52,386 nucleotides of DNA from Chloroflexota bacterium (GCA_012026785.1 VEOW01000222.1:1-52386), one strand, 5' to 3'. Counted from the stretch's first letter, positions 1 to 7,793 are shown. Translations and numbers: made by a program. Notes: generated from the letters alone by a model not told the origin.

Positions 1-340
1 CATCCACGGCCGCCGCGGCGTCGACGAAGGCATCGACGAGTGGATCCTGGCCCTGCTCGATGCCTTGACCGGCGACGACGGCGGCCTCGAGGTCGTCCGA
101 GCCTTCGAGCGCCTTCGCCGCCGGCCCGCCCTCGATGACCTCCCGGGCGGCCTGGCTGGGCTGCCAGCCCTGGTCGACCAACCGGCGCATGGTTCGAACC
201 CGGTCGATGGCGGCGTCGTCGTATAGCCGGTAACCGGACGGCGTCCGGCTCGGCTCGACGATGCCGTAGCGGCGCTCCCACGCGCGCATGACCGGAACGG
301 TGACGCCGGCGCGGGCGGCAGCCTGCTTGATGGTGTACAT
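1..340 (-). CDS. MerR-family transcriptional regulator, C-terminus beyond the window edge
   Basis: The visible 113 residues begin MYTIKQAAARAGVTVPVMRA and continue WERRYGIVEPSRTPSGYRLY, the winged-helix DNA-binding domain of MerR proteins. The AWERRYG and SGYRLYDD elements are the recognition helix and wing typical of the CarH/LitR/MlrA branch. That branch often carries a C-terminal B12-binding domain, but this part is outside the window, so the effector is unknown. The ATG is 9 nt downstream of a TATGCT box on the minus strand, which sits 17 nt from TTGTCA. The promoter is back to back with that of the DUF378 gene, so autoregulation and control of the neighbour are likely. Confidence 0.85.
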   Translation of the reverse strand, partial: MYTIKQAAARAGVTVPVMRAWERRYGIVEPSRTPSGYRLYDDAAIDRVRTMRRLVDQGWQPSQAAREVIEGGPAAKALEGSDDLEAAVVAGQGIEQGQDPLVDAFVDAAAAVD

Positions 341-349
341 GGCTTGTGG

Positions 350-428
350 AGCATACGCCACGAGATATGGGTTGACAAGCCTTAGACAGGACGCTAATCT
401 CGGCACAGACCTTGGACAAAGGTTAATC
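350..428. promoter_or_regulatory. Overlapping divergent promoters with repeated GACA elements
   Basis: On the plus strand TTGACA (372-377) lies 17 nt before TAATCT (395-400). On the minus strand TTGTCA (complement of 373-378) lies 17 nt before TATGCT (complement of 350-355). The two -35 boxes therefore overlap in the same 7 bp. Two similar elements, CTTAGACA with TAATC (381-399) and CTTGGACA with TAATC (411-428), are 30 bp apart, about three helical turns. This is a plausible MerR operator set; binding is inferred. Confidence 0.55.
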
Positions 429-474
429 AAAGGGCCCGCCGCTGGGGCGGACCGGAACCGTCCGGAGGATGGAC

Positions 475-696
475 ATGCGCTACGTCAATGCTCTCGCACT
501 GCTCCTGGTGATCGTCGGAGCCGTCAACTGGCTGCTCGTCGGGATCGCCAACTTCGACCTGGTCGCCTCGCTGACCGGCAGCTCGTTCGGTGAGACCAAC
601 GCGATCTCGGTCGTCATCTACGTCCTCGTCGGGATCGCCGGCGTCATCCTGCTGCCGGTGCTCGGCCGCTGGGTGATGAGCTCCAAGCGAGCCTGA
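475..696 (+). CDS. DUF378 family small membrane protein
   Basis: This is a 73-residue protein with two hydrophobic segments (about residues 4-24 and 42-62), the N-terminal signature VNWLLVGIANFDLV and a short basic tail. The spacing and sequence match DUF378 (YuzA-like) proteins, whose function is not established. The ATG at 475 is chosen because GGAGG at 464-468 lies 6 nt upstream; the ATG at 469 directly abuts that site and is unlikely to be used. The gene follows the putative MerR-controlled promoter. Confidence 0.8.
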   Translation: MRYVNALALLLVIVGAVNWLLVGIANFDLVASLTGSSFGETNAISVVIYVLVGIAGVILLPVLGRWVMSSKRA

Positions 697-767
697 CGGC
701 GGACTCAGGGGAGCTGGCCGCGGTCGGCATGCCGGCCGCGGCCAGGCTATTCACGGAGCACCATCTG

Positions 768-1742
768 ATGCACTCACAACCCACGGCGTCCGAGCCGGCC
801 ATCGAGGTCAGCGAGCTCGTCAAGCGGTACGCGCCCACGGCCAAGCCCGCCGTTGACGGTCTGTCGTTCCACGTCGGGCCAGGCGAGATCTACGCCCTGC
901 TCGGCCCGAACGGGTCCGGCAAGTCGCCCACGATCGGTGTCCTGGCCACGCTGCTCGCGCCGGACGCCGGCCGCATTCTCGTCGCCGGCCACGACGCGGT
1001 CACGGAGCCTGATGCGGTCCGGCGACGGATCGGCGTCGCCCTCCAGGAGACCGGGGTCGATGCCGCTGCGCGGGGCCACGATCTGATCGTCCGCCACGCG
1101 CGCCTCCTCGGCATGACCCGAGCGGCCGCCGCCACTCGCGCCAGCCAGCTGCTCGAGGAGTTCGACCTGGCCGAAGCGGGCTCCAGGCGTCTGCGGACCT
1201 ACTCCGGCGGCATGCGCCGCCGCCTCGACCTCGCCCTCGCCTTGACCGGCCACCCACGCGTCGTGTTCCTCGACGAGCCGACGACCGGGCTCGACCCGAT
1301 CTCGCGGCAGGAGCTGTGGGAGCGCGTCCGGCGGCGGCGGGCCGAGGGTGTCGCGGTGCTCCTGACGACCCAGTACCTCGAGGAGGCGGACGCGCTGGCC
1401 GACCGGATCGGCATCGTCGCCGCCGGGCAGCTCCGGATCGAGGGTACGGCCGACGAGCTCAAGCGGACCGTCGGCGGCGACGTCCTGACCATCGAGGTCG
1501 ACGAGCCCGACGGCGCTCGGACGGCGGCCGTGCTGGCTGCCGTCCACGAGGGTGGCGGTCGCGTCAGGCTGGAGGTCCGCGACGGTGGCGCCGCGCTGCC
1601 ACGCGTTCTTGCGCGCCTGGCCGCGGCCGGTCTCGAGACCCGAAGCGTCTCGTTGGCCCGCCCGACCCTCGATGACGTCTTCCGCCACGTCGTTGGCGGC
1701 CACCTCGCTCACGTTCAGGCGTCCATGGAGCCAGCGGCATGA
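768..1742 (+). CDS. ABC transporter ATP-binding protein, DrrA-like
   Basis: The 324-residue ATPase subunit has a Walker A GPNGSGKSPT (residues 46-55), signature YSGGMRRRLDLALAL, Walker B VVFLDEPTTGLD and a switch region TTQYLEEAD with Gln in place of the usual His, as in DrrA drug-export ATPases. A C-terminal accessory region follows. Position 54 is Pro where most homologues have Thr (GKST). The ATG at 768 has GGAG at 755-758; an in-frame ATG at 729 is possible. It overlaps the permease gene by 4 nt (ATGA), so the two form one exporter. The substrate is unknown; drug or lipid export is inferred from the family. Confidence 0.9.
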   Translation: MHSQPTASEPAIEVSELVKRYAPTAKPAVDGLSFHVGPGEIYALLGPNGSGKSPTIGVLATLLAPDAGRILVAGHDAVTEPDAVRRRIGVALQETGVDAAARGHDLIVRHARLLGMTRAAAATRASQLLEEFDLAEAGSRRLRTYSGGMRRRLDLALALTGHPRVVFLDEPTTGLDPISRQELWERVRRRRAEGVAVLLTTQYLEEADALADRIGIVAAGQLRIEGTADELKRTVGGDVLTIEVDEPDGARTAAVLAAVHEGGGRVRLEVRDGGAALPRVLARLAAAGLETRSVSLARPTLDDVFRHVVGGHLAHVQASMEPAA

Positions 1743-2560
1743 CCGCCATCGCAGCCCCGCGCCGGGTCGCCGTCGAGGAGACGGCGGCCGCCGGCACGTC
1801 CTTCGCGCTCCAGGTCGGGATCCTGCTGTCACGGCTGCTGCGGCAGCTCGCGGTCGCGCCGACGACCTACATCAACCTCATGATCAGCCTGTTCTTCCTG
1901 TTCGTGTACACGGGCGCGTTCGGGGCCTCGCAGGGCTTCGAACAGCTGATCGGGGCGAAGTTCCTGACATTCATCCTGCCGGTCTCGATCGTGAACGCCT
2001 CGCTGGCCGGCTCGGTTGCCGGGCAGCTCCTCGTGAGCGACCTCGAATCGGGCTATCTGCGGCGGCTCCAGGCGATGCCGATCAGCCGGCTGGCGATCGT
2101 GCTCGCGCCGATGCTCGTGGGAGCGCTCCTCGTCGTCGCCCAGGCTGCGCTCGTGCTGGGCCTCGGCTTCGCGATGGGCGTCGAGTCGGCAACCGGCGTC
2201 GCGGGGGTTGCCGTGGTCCTCGCGCTGTCGCTGCTGTGGGGTATGGCCTTCGCCGGCTACGCCGTCGCAACGGGCCTCCTCGCGGGCAATGCCGCGACGG
2301 CCCAGGCAGCGACCTTCGTATTCTTCCCGCTCGTGTTCCTGGCCCCGACGTTCCTGCCGCGCGAGCAGCTCCAGGACTGGCTCCAGGCGGCCGCCGTGAT
2401 CAACCCCACGACGTACGTCCTCGAGGCGATGCGGAGCGTGCTGATCGACGGCTGGCAGCTCGAGACACTGGCGGCCGGTTTCGGCGTGATCGGCGGCCTG
2501 TGCCTGCTGGCGTCTTTGTGGGCGGCGCGGGTGGCGCGCCGGACGACAGCCCGGCGATAG
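1739..2560 (+). CDS. ABC-2 type transporter permease, DrrB-like
   Basis: The 273-residue integral membrane protein has about six hydrophobic segments and the ABC-2 layout: a cytoplasmic N-terminus, a first membrane segment near residue 45, and the conserved MQAMPISRLAI-like cytoplasmic loop (ESGYLRRLQAMPISR). FLAPTFLPREQL followed by INPTTYVLEAMRS is characteristic of daunorubicin-type permeases. It is translationally coupled to the ATPase by an ATGA overlap. Together they would make a homodimeric exporter at the cytoplasmic membrane. Confidence 0.88.
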   Translation: MTAIAAPRRVAVEETAAAGTSFALQVGILLSRLLRQLAVAPTTYINLMISLFFLFVYTGAFGASQGFEQLIGAKFLTFILPVSIVNASLAGSVAGQLLVSDLESGYLRRLQAMPISRLAIVLAPMLVGALLVVAQAALVLGLGFAMGVESATGVAGVAVVLALSLLWGMAFAGYAVATGLLAGNAATAQAATFVFFPLVFLAPTFLPREQLQDWLQAAAVINPTTYVLEAMRSVLIDGWQLETLAAGFGVIGGLCLLASLWAARVARRTTARR

Positions 2561-2601
2561 TCCTTGACGCGGGCCGTTGCGCGGCGAGACTGAGCCGTGT
2601 C

Positions 2602-3396
2602 GTGACGTTGCCTGACCGAGCCGCCCTCGAGCACGAGAACTGGATCGCCTACCTGGCCGGCGTGGCCGGGGCCACGCCAACCGTCGACGTACGGCGTGTC
2701 GGGAGCGTCCTGAGCCTTCGCTCGACGATGCCGTTCGACTGGTTCAATCAGGTCCTCGCCGAGCATGACGGCGCGACCGCTCCCGACGTCCTTGCCGCCG
2801 CCGGGCTCGAGCGACCCGGCACCGACGACCCGATCGTCCGCCTGCGGAGTGGGGTCGACGATCACCTGATCGGCGTTATCACGAGGTCCGGCTGGCGGGA
2901 TGCCGGTGCCGGGACGATGACCCCAGGGATGGTGGCGTTCCCGCTCGACCACCTTGGCGTCCGGGCGCCGACGCCGCCGGGCTTCGAGATCCGCCAGGTC
3001 AGCGACGAGGCCGGTGTCGAGGATCACCGGGCCGTCGTGACGAAGGGATTCGCGGTGCCCCGAAGGGTGGCGGTCGAGACAAGCGGCTTCGGCCTTCTTG
3101 ACGTTCCAGCATGCACCCTGTACGTCGGCTACCTGGATCGCCGGCCGGTGACGTCGGGGATGGGCTGGCGGAGCGGCCGGACGATCGGCGTGTACACGAT
3201 CGCCACGGTTCCGGCGGCGCGCCGACGCGGCTACGGAGAGGCCATGACCGCTCGTGTCGTCGCCGACGGCATCGGCGCCGGATGCGACGTCGCGGCGCTT
3301 CAGGCGAGCGAGGCCGGCCGCCCGGTCTATGAGCGTCTCGGCTTCCGGGTCGACGTTCGCTACGACGCCTACGTGCGGTTAGCCGCGGCCGGCTGA
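2602..3396 (+). CDS. GNAT family N-acetyltransferase
   Basis: The protein is about 264 residues long. The C-terminal half carries a GNAT fold: IGVYTIATVPAARRRGYGEA is beta-4 plus the acetyl-CoA pyrophosphate loop (R-R-x-G-Y/A), and YERLGFRVDVRYDAYVR is the terminal strand. The N-terminal half is variable and may be a degenerate second GNAT-like unit. The GTG at 2602 is the first plausible start after the permease stop (2560), but no strong ribosome binding site is seen, so the start is uncertain. The substrate cannot be predicted. Confidence 0.75.
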   Translation: MTLPDRAALEHENWIAYLAGVAGATPTVDVRRVGSVLSLRSTMPFDWFNQVLAEHDGATAPDVLAAAGLERPGTDDPIVRLRSGVDDHLIGVITRSGWRDAGAGTMTPGMVAFPLDHLGVRAPTPPGFEIRQVSDEAGVEDHRAVVTKGFAVPRRVAVETSGFGLLDVPACTLYVGYLDRRPVTSGMGWRSGRTIGVYTIATVPAARRRGYGEAMTARVVADGIGAGCDVAALQASEAGRPVYERLGFRVDVRYDAYVRLAAAG

Positions 3397-3407
3397 GCGA
3401 GCGTTGC

Positions 3408-3917
3408 CTACGGGGTCCGCGGTCGCTTCCGTCGGTAGATCCGCATCGGATCCCCGGAGCGGGTGAGGCCGTCGGCGACGTGCTCGAACCCGAGGCGCTC
3501 GGCGATCCGGATCGAGATCGCGTTCTCGGGTCGAATGTAGGCCACGATCCAGGGCGGTCGAAGACGTTCGAATGCGTCCTCGACGGCCGCCCGGGCGGCT
3601 TCGAACGCGAAGCCCCGCCCGCGTTCGGCCTCGACCGTCATCCAGCCGACCTCGACCTCGTCGGGCGCGATCCCGGTCACGCCCGGACCCGCGTAGTGGA
3701 CCTCGAGGAGGCCGACGGTTCGACCTACTTCCTCGACGATCCACGGGCCGAACCCGTGAGCTCGCCAATGCGACAAGCCGTAGCGAAGCTCGCGCTCGGC
3801 CTCCTCCTCGCCGACGACGAGCCGGTACGGCGCGAGGTCCTCGGCCTGCGGCTCGCGCAGCGTCAGCCGCTCGGTGACGAGGCGCCGATGCCCCGACTTC
3901 GAGGCGTGTCGCTCCAT
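3408..3917 (-). CDS. RimJ/RimL-type GNAT acetyltransferase
   Basis: The 169-residue protein opens with VTERLTLREPQAEDLAPY, the N-terminal strand of the RimJ/RimL acetyltransferase subfamily. It continues through EVEVGWMTVEAERGRGFAFE (acetyl-CoA binding motif with RGRGFA) and closes with NAISIRIAERLGFEHV, where N and S are typical of the family. It is a complete single GNAT domain. It is convergent with the preceding plus-strand GNAT gene (12 nt apart). The substrate is unknown; N-terminal protein acetylation is the family precedent. Confidence 0.85.
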   Translation of the reverse strand: MERHASKSGHRRLVTERLTLREPQAEDLAPYRLVVGEEEAERELRYGLSHWRAHGFGPWIVEEVGRTVGLLEVHYAGPGVTGIAPDEVEVGWMTVEAERGRGFAFEAARAAVEDAFERLRPPWIVAYIRPENAISIRIAERLGFEHVADGLTRSGDPMRIYRRKRPRTP

Positions 3918-3942
3918 CCGGCTGTTCCCGGTCCTGTCGCCG

Positions 3943-5031
3943 TTACGGCTGGACGGCCGTCAGCGCGCGCTCCAGGTCGCGCCACAGGTCGTCGACGTGC
4001 TCGAGGCCGACGCTGAGGCGGATCAGCGTCTCGGGCGTGCCGACCGCCTGCTCCGAGGCGTAGCGTGCTCGCCGCTCCATCGTCGACTCGACGCCGCCGA
4101 GGCGCGTCGCGTGGACGATCAATTGAGCCGCCCCGCAGACCGCCTCGGCGTCGTCGGCGGAGCCCAGCGTCTCGAACGAGATGATCGTCCCGGAGCCGGG
4201 ATACCGAACGCGGGACACGCCGGGATGGCCGTCCAGTCGGGCGGCCAGGTCGCGGGCCGTCGCCTGCATCCGCTCGAAGCGGGCCGGCAGGGTTCGAAGG
4301 CCCCGGAGCGCCAGGTACGCCTCGAGGACGCCCGGTGTCGCGCCGGTCGACTGGCGGCGGTGGAGGAGGCGGGCGTGGAACGCCGGGTCGGCCGCGATCA
4401 CGGCGCCGAGCAGGAGGTCGGAGTGGCCGCCGATCAGCTTCGTGACCGAGTGAACGACGAGGTCGGCACCGAGGGTCAACGGCGTCTGGCCGAAGGGGCT
4501 GGCGAAGGTGTTGTCGACCGCGACCATGGCGCCCGCCTGCTTCGCCACCGCGATCACGGCGGGAAGGTCGACGACGTCGAGCATCGGGTTGGTCGGCGAT
4601 TCGATCCAGACGAGGGTTGCGCCCTCGACCGTTCTCCCGAGGCTGTCGGCGGTCAGATCGGCGTGGGTCTCCAGCTCGATCAGCCCGCGGCCGGCGCGCT
4701 CCCGGAGCAGCTCGGCGACGCCGTAGTAGGGCGCGCGCTGGGCGATCACCTTCGCGTTGCTCGGCAGCTCGTCGAGGATCGCGGTCGTGGCGGCCAGGCC
4801 CGAGGCAAACGTCACGCAGTGCCCGCCCTCCAGCTCGCCGAGGGCGTCTTCGAGCGCCTGCCAGCCCGGATTGCCGTCCCGCGCGTACACGAGCTCACTG
4901 CCATGGTGGTAGGTGGACGCCGGCACGAGCGGCGCGTTCAGCGGACCACCAGGCGCGCGGTCGGGACGGCCGGCGATCACGGCCATGGTCTCCGGATGAA
5001 GCGACTCGTCATGCACGTTGCGGTCCTTCAC
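3943..5031 (-). CDS. Cys/Met metabolism PLP-dependent enzyme (cystathionine gamma-synthase/lyase family)
   Basis: The 362-residue trans-sulfuration enzyme of fold type I has the PLP Lys in SVTKLIGGHSDLLLG, preceded by VAVDNTFASPFGQTPL. The phosphate-binding GLAATTAILDEL and the C-terminal LIRLSVGLEHVDDLWRDL are diagnostic of Cys_Met_Meta_PP proteins. Residues separating cystathionine gamma-synthase, beta-lyase, gamma-lyase and O-acetylhomoserine sulfhydrylase cannot be judged by eye, so the precise reaction stays open. The start is GTG at 5031 with GAGGGGA about 8 nt upstream. Its leader contains a CGCGAC tandem repeat. Confidence 0.85.
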   Translation of the reverse strand: MKDRNVHDESLHPETMAVIAGRPDRAPGGPLNAPLVPASTYHHGSELVYARDGNPGWQALEDALGELEGGHCVTFASGLAATTAILDELPSNAKVIAQRAPYYGVAELLRERAGRGLIELETHADLTADSLGRTVEGATLVWIESPTNPMLDVVDLPAVIAVAKQAGAMVAVDNTFASPFGQTPLTLGADLVVHSVTKLIGGHSDLLLGAVIAADPAFHARLLHRRQSTGATPGVLEAYLALRGLRTLPARFERMQATARDLAARLDGHPGVSRVRYPGSGTIISFETLGSADDAEAVCGAAQLIVHATRLGGVESTMERRARYASEQAVGTPETLIRLSVGLEHVDDLWRDLERALTAVQP

Positions 5032-5072
5032 GCTGCCGTCCCCTCGCGCCGTGGCTGAAGCGGTCCCACGAT

Positions 5073-5111
5073 CGCGACCGCCACCGCGACCGCGACCGCG
5101 ACCGCGACCGC
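5073..5111. repeat. Hexamer tandem repeat (CGCGAC)n, six and a half units
   Basis: Units of CGCGAC run from 5073 to 5111 with one substitution (CGCCAC in the second unit). The array lies in the 5' leader region of the minus-strand trans-sulfuration gene, about 40 nt before its GTG. Such arrays can change length by slippage. Confidence 0.85.
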
Positions 5112-5318
5112 CTCGCGCGTCACCTGCGCGCCCTCTGCGTAGTATCGGGCTCGCGGACCCGATCCCGCACCACCTACGCCGTCAGTGCGTCCAATCCACC
5201 GTTCGGGCGCCTACCACGCATCACACCGGTATCTGCGAACCCCTTGAGCGTGGCCCTAGCTACTCTCCCCGAGAACTGTTGGATACGACGCATCTCTCGC
5301 GCAGGTGACACTGGGCCT

Positions 5319-5343
5319 GGTCAGTCAGCGTCGGGCAATGTCA
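5319..5343. repeat. 25-bp imperfect direct repeat, copy 1
   Basis: GGTCAGTCAGCGTC, five variable bases, then ATGTCA. It matches 6365-6389 at 20 of 25 positions. On the minus strand it reads TGACATT-N4-CGACGCTGACTGACC, the same element that directly precedes the start codon of the gene at 6364. Here no intact gene follows. Confidence 0.6.
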
Positions 5344-5358
5344 GGTGCCCCGCGGTGG

Positions 5359-5943
5359 TCACCGACCGTTCCACACATTCGCCCATATGGCTTCGCCGAG
5401 CTCGTTGAGGCACAAGTCATCGCCCGACCGAAGCGGCAGGAACTGGCTCTCGTCGACGCCGTCAATCCAACCGAAGCCGGGTGAAATGCTCAGCACCAAT
5501 CCCGTCGCGAGATGGAAGGCGTCGCCTTCCACGAAGGCGCCCTGCCCGGGATCAAAGATCACACACCAGGCGGACACGGTCGGCCGCCACGAGGCCGAGC
5601 CAATCCATGGTTCGCCGTCGACCGTGCCGGTCAAGACGAGCGCACCCTTGCCATCGACATCGGCCAAGGTGTTGCCGAGATGCCCAAGAAGCACAGGCGT
5701 CACGTTCGTCGAGCAACCGGCAAGGGAGGTCTGCGTTTGCACCTCAATAACCGTGCCGGACCCGAGCGTGACGATCACGGTCGCGCAGGAACCATGGCGG
5801 ACTGCATTCGCGATGCCGACGACCTCAGGCTCAATGCTTCGGTCCGGCCGCGGCGGATCGCCTCCTCGCGCACCAGTTCCGATGCAGCCCGCCACGAGCA
5901 TCGCCGCGGAGAGTGGCAGCGCCCGGCGGATCCACGACGTCAC
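5359..5943 (-). CDS. Putative secreted lipoprotein of unknown function
   Basis: The 194-residue protein begins with a lipoprotein signal peptide: basic WIRRA, hydrophobic LPLSAAM, lipobox LVAGC with the lipidated Cys at residue 19, then a flexible GTGARGGDPPRP linker. The mature part contains four further Cys and motifs such as VIVTLGSGTVIEVQTQ and VFD-like WCVIFDPGQGAFV, suggesting a small beta-rich extracellular domain. No family is recognised. The start is GTG at 5943 without a clear ribosome binding site. TGACATT (complement of 5966-5972) precedes it, as for its two neighbours. Confidence 0.7.
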   Translation of the reverse strand: MTSWIRRALPLSAAMLVAGCIGTGARGGDPPRPDRSIEPEVVGIANAVRHGSCATVIVTLGSGTVIEVQTQTSLAGCSTNVTPVLLGHLGNTLADVDGKGALVLTGTVDGEPWIGSASWRPTVSAWCVIFDPGQGAFVEGDAFHLATGLVLSISPGFGWIDGVDESQFLPLRSGDDLCLNELGEAIWANVWNGR

Positions 5944-5977
5944 AGTTCAGTCGCGGTGCGGGAATGTCATGGGTGAC

Positions 5978-6364
5978 TCATTCGTATATCGCCGCTCCGT
6001 ACACGACGTCATATGCCCTCTCCCAGGCCTCCCGCGACAAGCCCGGCGCGTCGGACCGAGCCCACTCAGCCAGGGACGCAAGGTGCGTCTGAAGGTCGGC
6101 AGCGTTGCCGTCCCGTTCGGGCAGGAGTACCTGCCAGATGCCCAACAGCTCCGCGTCGATGTCCTTTCGGCTGGCTGAGCGATAGGCGTGGCCGGCCTCG
6201 CCCCATCGGCCGAGCTCCCAGTTCGCCCAGAACTCGCCTCGCTGATCAACCCACGGGCCGGGCTCTGGCGCCAGCACCGCCTCGTCTAAGGTCCGTCTGA
6301 GCTCCTGAACGGCAGCTGCGAACTCGTCTGCCGTGCGGGGTCGTAGCTCCCAGGCATGATTCAT
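5978..6364 (-). CDS. Hypothetical protein
   Basis: The 128-residue soluble protein is rich in Trp and acidic residues (AELLGIWQVLL, GREFWANWELGRWGE-like stretches) and predicted mostly helical. There is no signal peptide, membrane segment or recognisable motif. The ATG at 6364 is immediately preceded by the repeated element ending CTGACTGACC. It lies 6 nt after the stop of the upstream gene and 34 nt before the lipoprotein start, so the three genes look like one transcription unit. Function unknown. Confidence 0.6.
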   Translation of the reverse strand: MNHAWELRPRTADEFAAAVQELRRTLDEAVLAPEPGPWVDQRGEFWANWELGRWGEAGHAYRSASRKDIDAELLGIWQVLLPERDGNAADLQTHLASLAEWARSDAPGLSREAWERAYDVVYGAAIYE

Positions 6365-6389
6365 GGTCAGTCAGTGTCCCTGAATGTCA
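6365..6389. repeat. 25-bp imperfect direct repeat, copy 2
   Basis: GGTCAGTCAGTGTC, five variable bases, then ATGTCA. It overlaps the 3' end of the gene at 6371 and directly abuts the start codon of the gene at 6364. It matches 5319-5343 at 20 of 25 positions, 1,046 bp away. Confidence 0.6.
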
Positions 6390-6694
6390 CGCGATGTTAG
6401 GGCGAGGTGTTCGATCTTGTCCGCGCTCGGAGGCCGCAGCCGCCAGTTGTCCGGAATCCCATCCATCGCGCGATTGATGTGGTCGGCACGCTCGCGCATT
6501 TCGCTGACGGTCGGCAACGCGGCGCCATCGCCGCGACGCAGGCGGCGCAACTCCGGGTGCAGCAGGAGCCAGTAATCAGTCGCCGCGCGTTGCCAGACCG
6601 CCCACAGGTCGTTCTCGTTGCCGGCAGCGTTCTTTGCGTCGTCCGCGTCGAGCATTCGACGCAGCGCCAGCTCGCGCGGCCCTTCTCGACTCAT
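6371..6694 (-). CDS. Hypothetical protein
   Basis: The protein is 107 residues from the ATG at 6694 (MSREGPRELALRRML). An upstream in-frame ATG at 6739 would overlap the selD stop region by 26 nt and is less likely. The protein is helical and charged, with DLWAVWQRAATDYWLLLHPEL in the middle, and has no signal peptide or known motif. TGACAT (complement of 6711-6716) lies 16 nt upstream, again sharing the element found before its neighbours. Function unknown. Confidence 0.55.
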   Translation of the reverse strand: MSREGPRELALRRMLDADDAKNAAGNENDLWAVWQRAATDYWLLLHPELRRLRRGDGAALPTVSEMRERADHINRAMDGIPDNWRLRPPSADKIEHLALTSRDIQGH

Positions 6695-6713
6695 CAGCTC
6701 ACTCGCCGTGATG

Positions 6714-7781
6714 TCACACGAGCGCGACGGAGGGTGCATCGGCGGGCTCGACGTGGCCGATCCGCCAGGAGGGTACGCCCGCTGCCGCCAGGCGGCCCTC
6801 GATCGTCTCGACGAGATCGGGCGGAATCGCGGCGAGTAGGCCGCCGGAGGTCTGGGGATCCTGGGCCAGGGTGACGAGCTCGGGCGGCACGTCGTGACCG
6901 ACCTCGAGCGCGGGCTCAGTGAAGCGACGGTTGTGGGCAGCCCCGCCAGTTTCGACGCCCGAGCGGGCGAGTTCGAGCGCTCCGTCGAAGGCGGGCAGCG
7001 CCGCGGCTTCGAAGACGAACCGCGTCCCGGAGGCCCGGGCCATCTCGAGGGCGTGGCCGAGCAGACCGAAGCCGGTCACGTCCGTCGCGCCGCGCACCCC
7101 GGCTTCGACCAGCACCTCGGCGGCAGACCGGTTGAGCGCCCGCATCGATTCGCCGGCCGTCGCCAGGAGGGCGTCCGAGGTTCGACCCTGGCGCCGACCG
7201 CTGACCAGCAGCCCGGTCCCCAGCGGCTTCGTCAGCAGCAGCCGGTCGCCCGGCCGGGCGCCGCCCTTGCGGAGCAGGCGGTCGGGATGGGCAACGCCGA
7301 CAACGGCCAGGCCGTACTTCGGCTCCGGATCGCGGATCGTGTGGCCGCCGGCCAGCACCCCGCCGGCCTCCTGGACCTTCGCAGCCGCGCCCTCGAGGAT
7401 CGCGCGGAATGCCTCCATGGGCATGGACTCCGGGATCGCCGCGACCGAGAGCGCGAACAGCACCCGGCCACCCATCGCGAACACGTCCGACAGGGCATTG
7501 GCCGCGGCGATCTCGCCGTAGGTTCGAGGGTCGTCGACGATCGGCGGGAAGAAGTCGAGCGTCCCGATGACCGCGAGGTCGGGCGCGACGAGGTGGACTG
7601 CTGCATCGTCGGGCGGGTCGAGGCCGGCGATGAGGTCGCGCGAAACGCCGTCCAGGCCCCCGAGCCCGGCCAGCGCCTCCGCGAGCACGTCGGCCCCGAG
7701 CTTGGCGGCGCATCCGCCGCACTCGGTCAGCTCGGTCAGGCGCAGCGGCGAGGCGATGACAGCCTCAGCAGTGGACGACAT
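6714..7781 (-). CDS. selD: Selenide, water dikinase
   Basis: SelD makes selenophosphate from selenide and ATP, the selenium donor for Sec-tRNA synthesis. The 355-residue protein has the N-terminal active-site loop LTECGGCAAKLG (Cys21, Cys24, Lys27) with Cys rather than Sec at the catalytic position. It also has the nucleotide-binding DDAAVHLV region, GGHTIRDPEPKYG, and ATDVTGFGLLGHALEMARAS typical of the AIR-synthase-like fold. The ATG at 7781 is preceded by TACCAT with exactly 6 nt between, so a leaderless transcript is predicted. Other selenocysteine genes lie 2 kb away on the opposite strand. Confidence 0.95.
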   Translation of the reverse strand: MSSTAEAVIASPLRLTELTECGGCAAKLGADVLAEALAGLGGLDGVSRDLIAGLDPPDDAAVHLVAPDLAVIGTLDFFPPIVDDPRTYGEIAAANALSDVFAMGGRVLFALSVAAIPESMPMEAFRAILEGAAAKVQEAGGVLAGGHTIRDPEPKYGLAVVGVAHPDRLLRKGGARPGDRLLLTKPLGTGLLVSGRRQGRTSDALLATAGESMRALNRSAAEVLVEAGVRGATDVTGFGLLGHALEMARASGTRFVFEAAALPAFDGALELARSGVETGGAAHNRRFTEPALEVGHDVPPELVTLAQDPQTSGGLLAAIPPDLVETIEGRLAAAGVPSWRIGHVEPADAPSVALV

Positions 7782-7787
7782 GATTCG

Positions 7788-7793
7788 ATGGTA
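7788..7793 (-). promoter_or_regulatory. Leaderless -10 box of selD
   Basis: The complement reads TACCAT, then 6 nt, then the selD ATG. No ribosome binding site fits in this distance. Confidence 0.55.

Larger units (their letters stand above)
5032..5358. other. Intergenic region of 327 bp with no gene seen
   Basis: Between the trans-sulfuration gene and the lipoprotein gene (both minus strand) no convincing coding frame is seen. It holds the CGCGAC repeat (5073-5111) and one copy of a 25-bp direct repeat (5319-5343). On the minus strand a short frame after the repeat ends after about a dozen codons, which may be the trace of a lost gene. Confidence 0.5.

Noticed and set aside
191..200. GGTTCGAACC, which resembles a tRNA T-loop
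   Set aside because: It lies inside the MerR gene in frame (Val-Arg-Thr) and no tRNA fold surrounds it. It is one of the many TTCGAA sites.
5073..5111. CRISPR-like array
   Set aside because: Contiguous 6-bp units without spacers, and no cas genes in the window.
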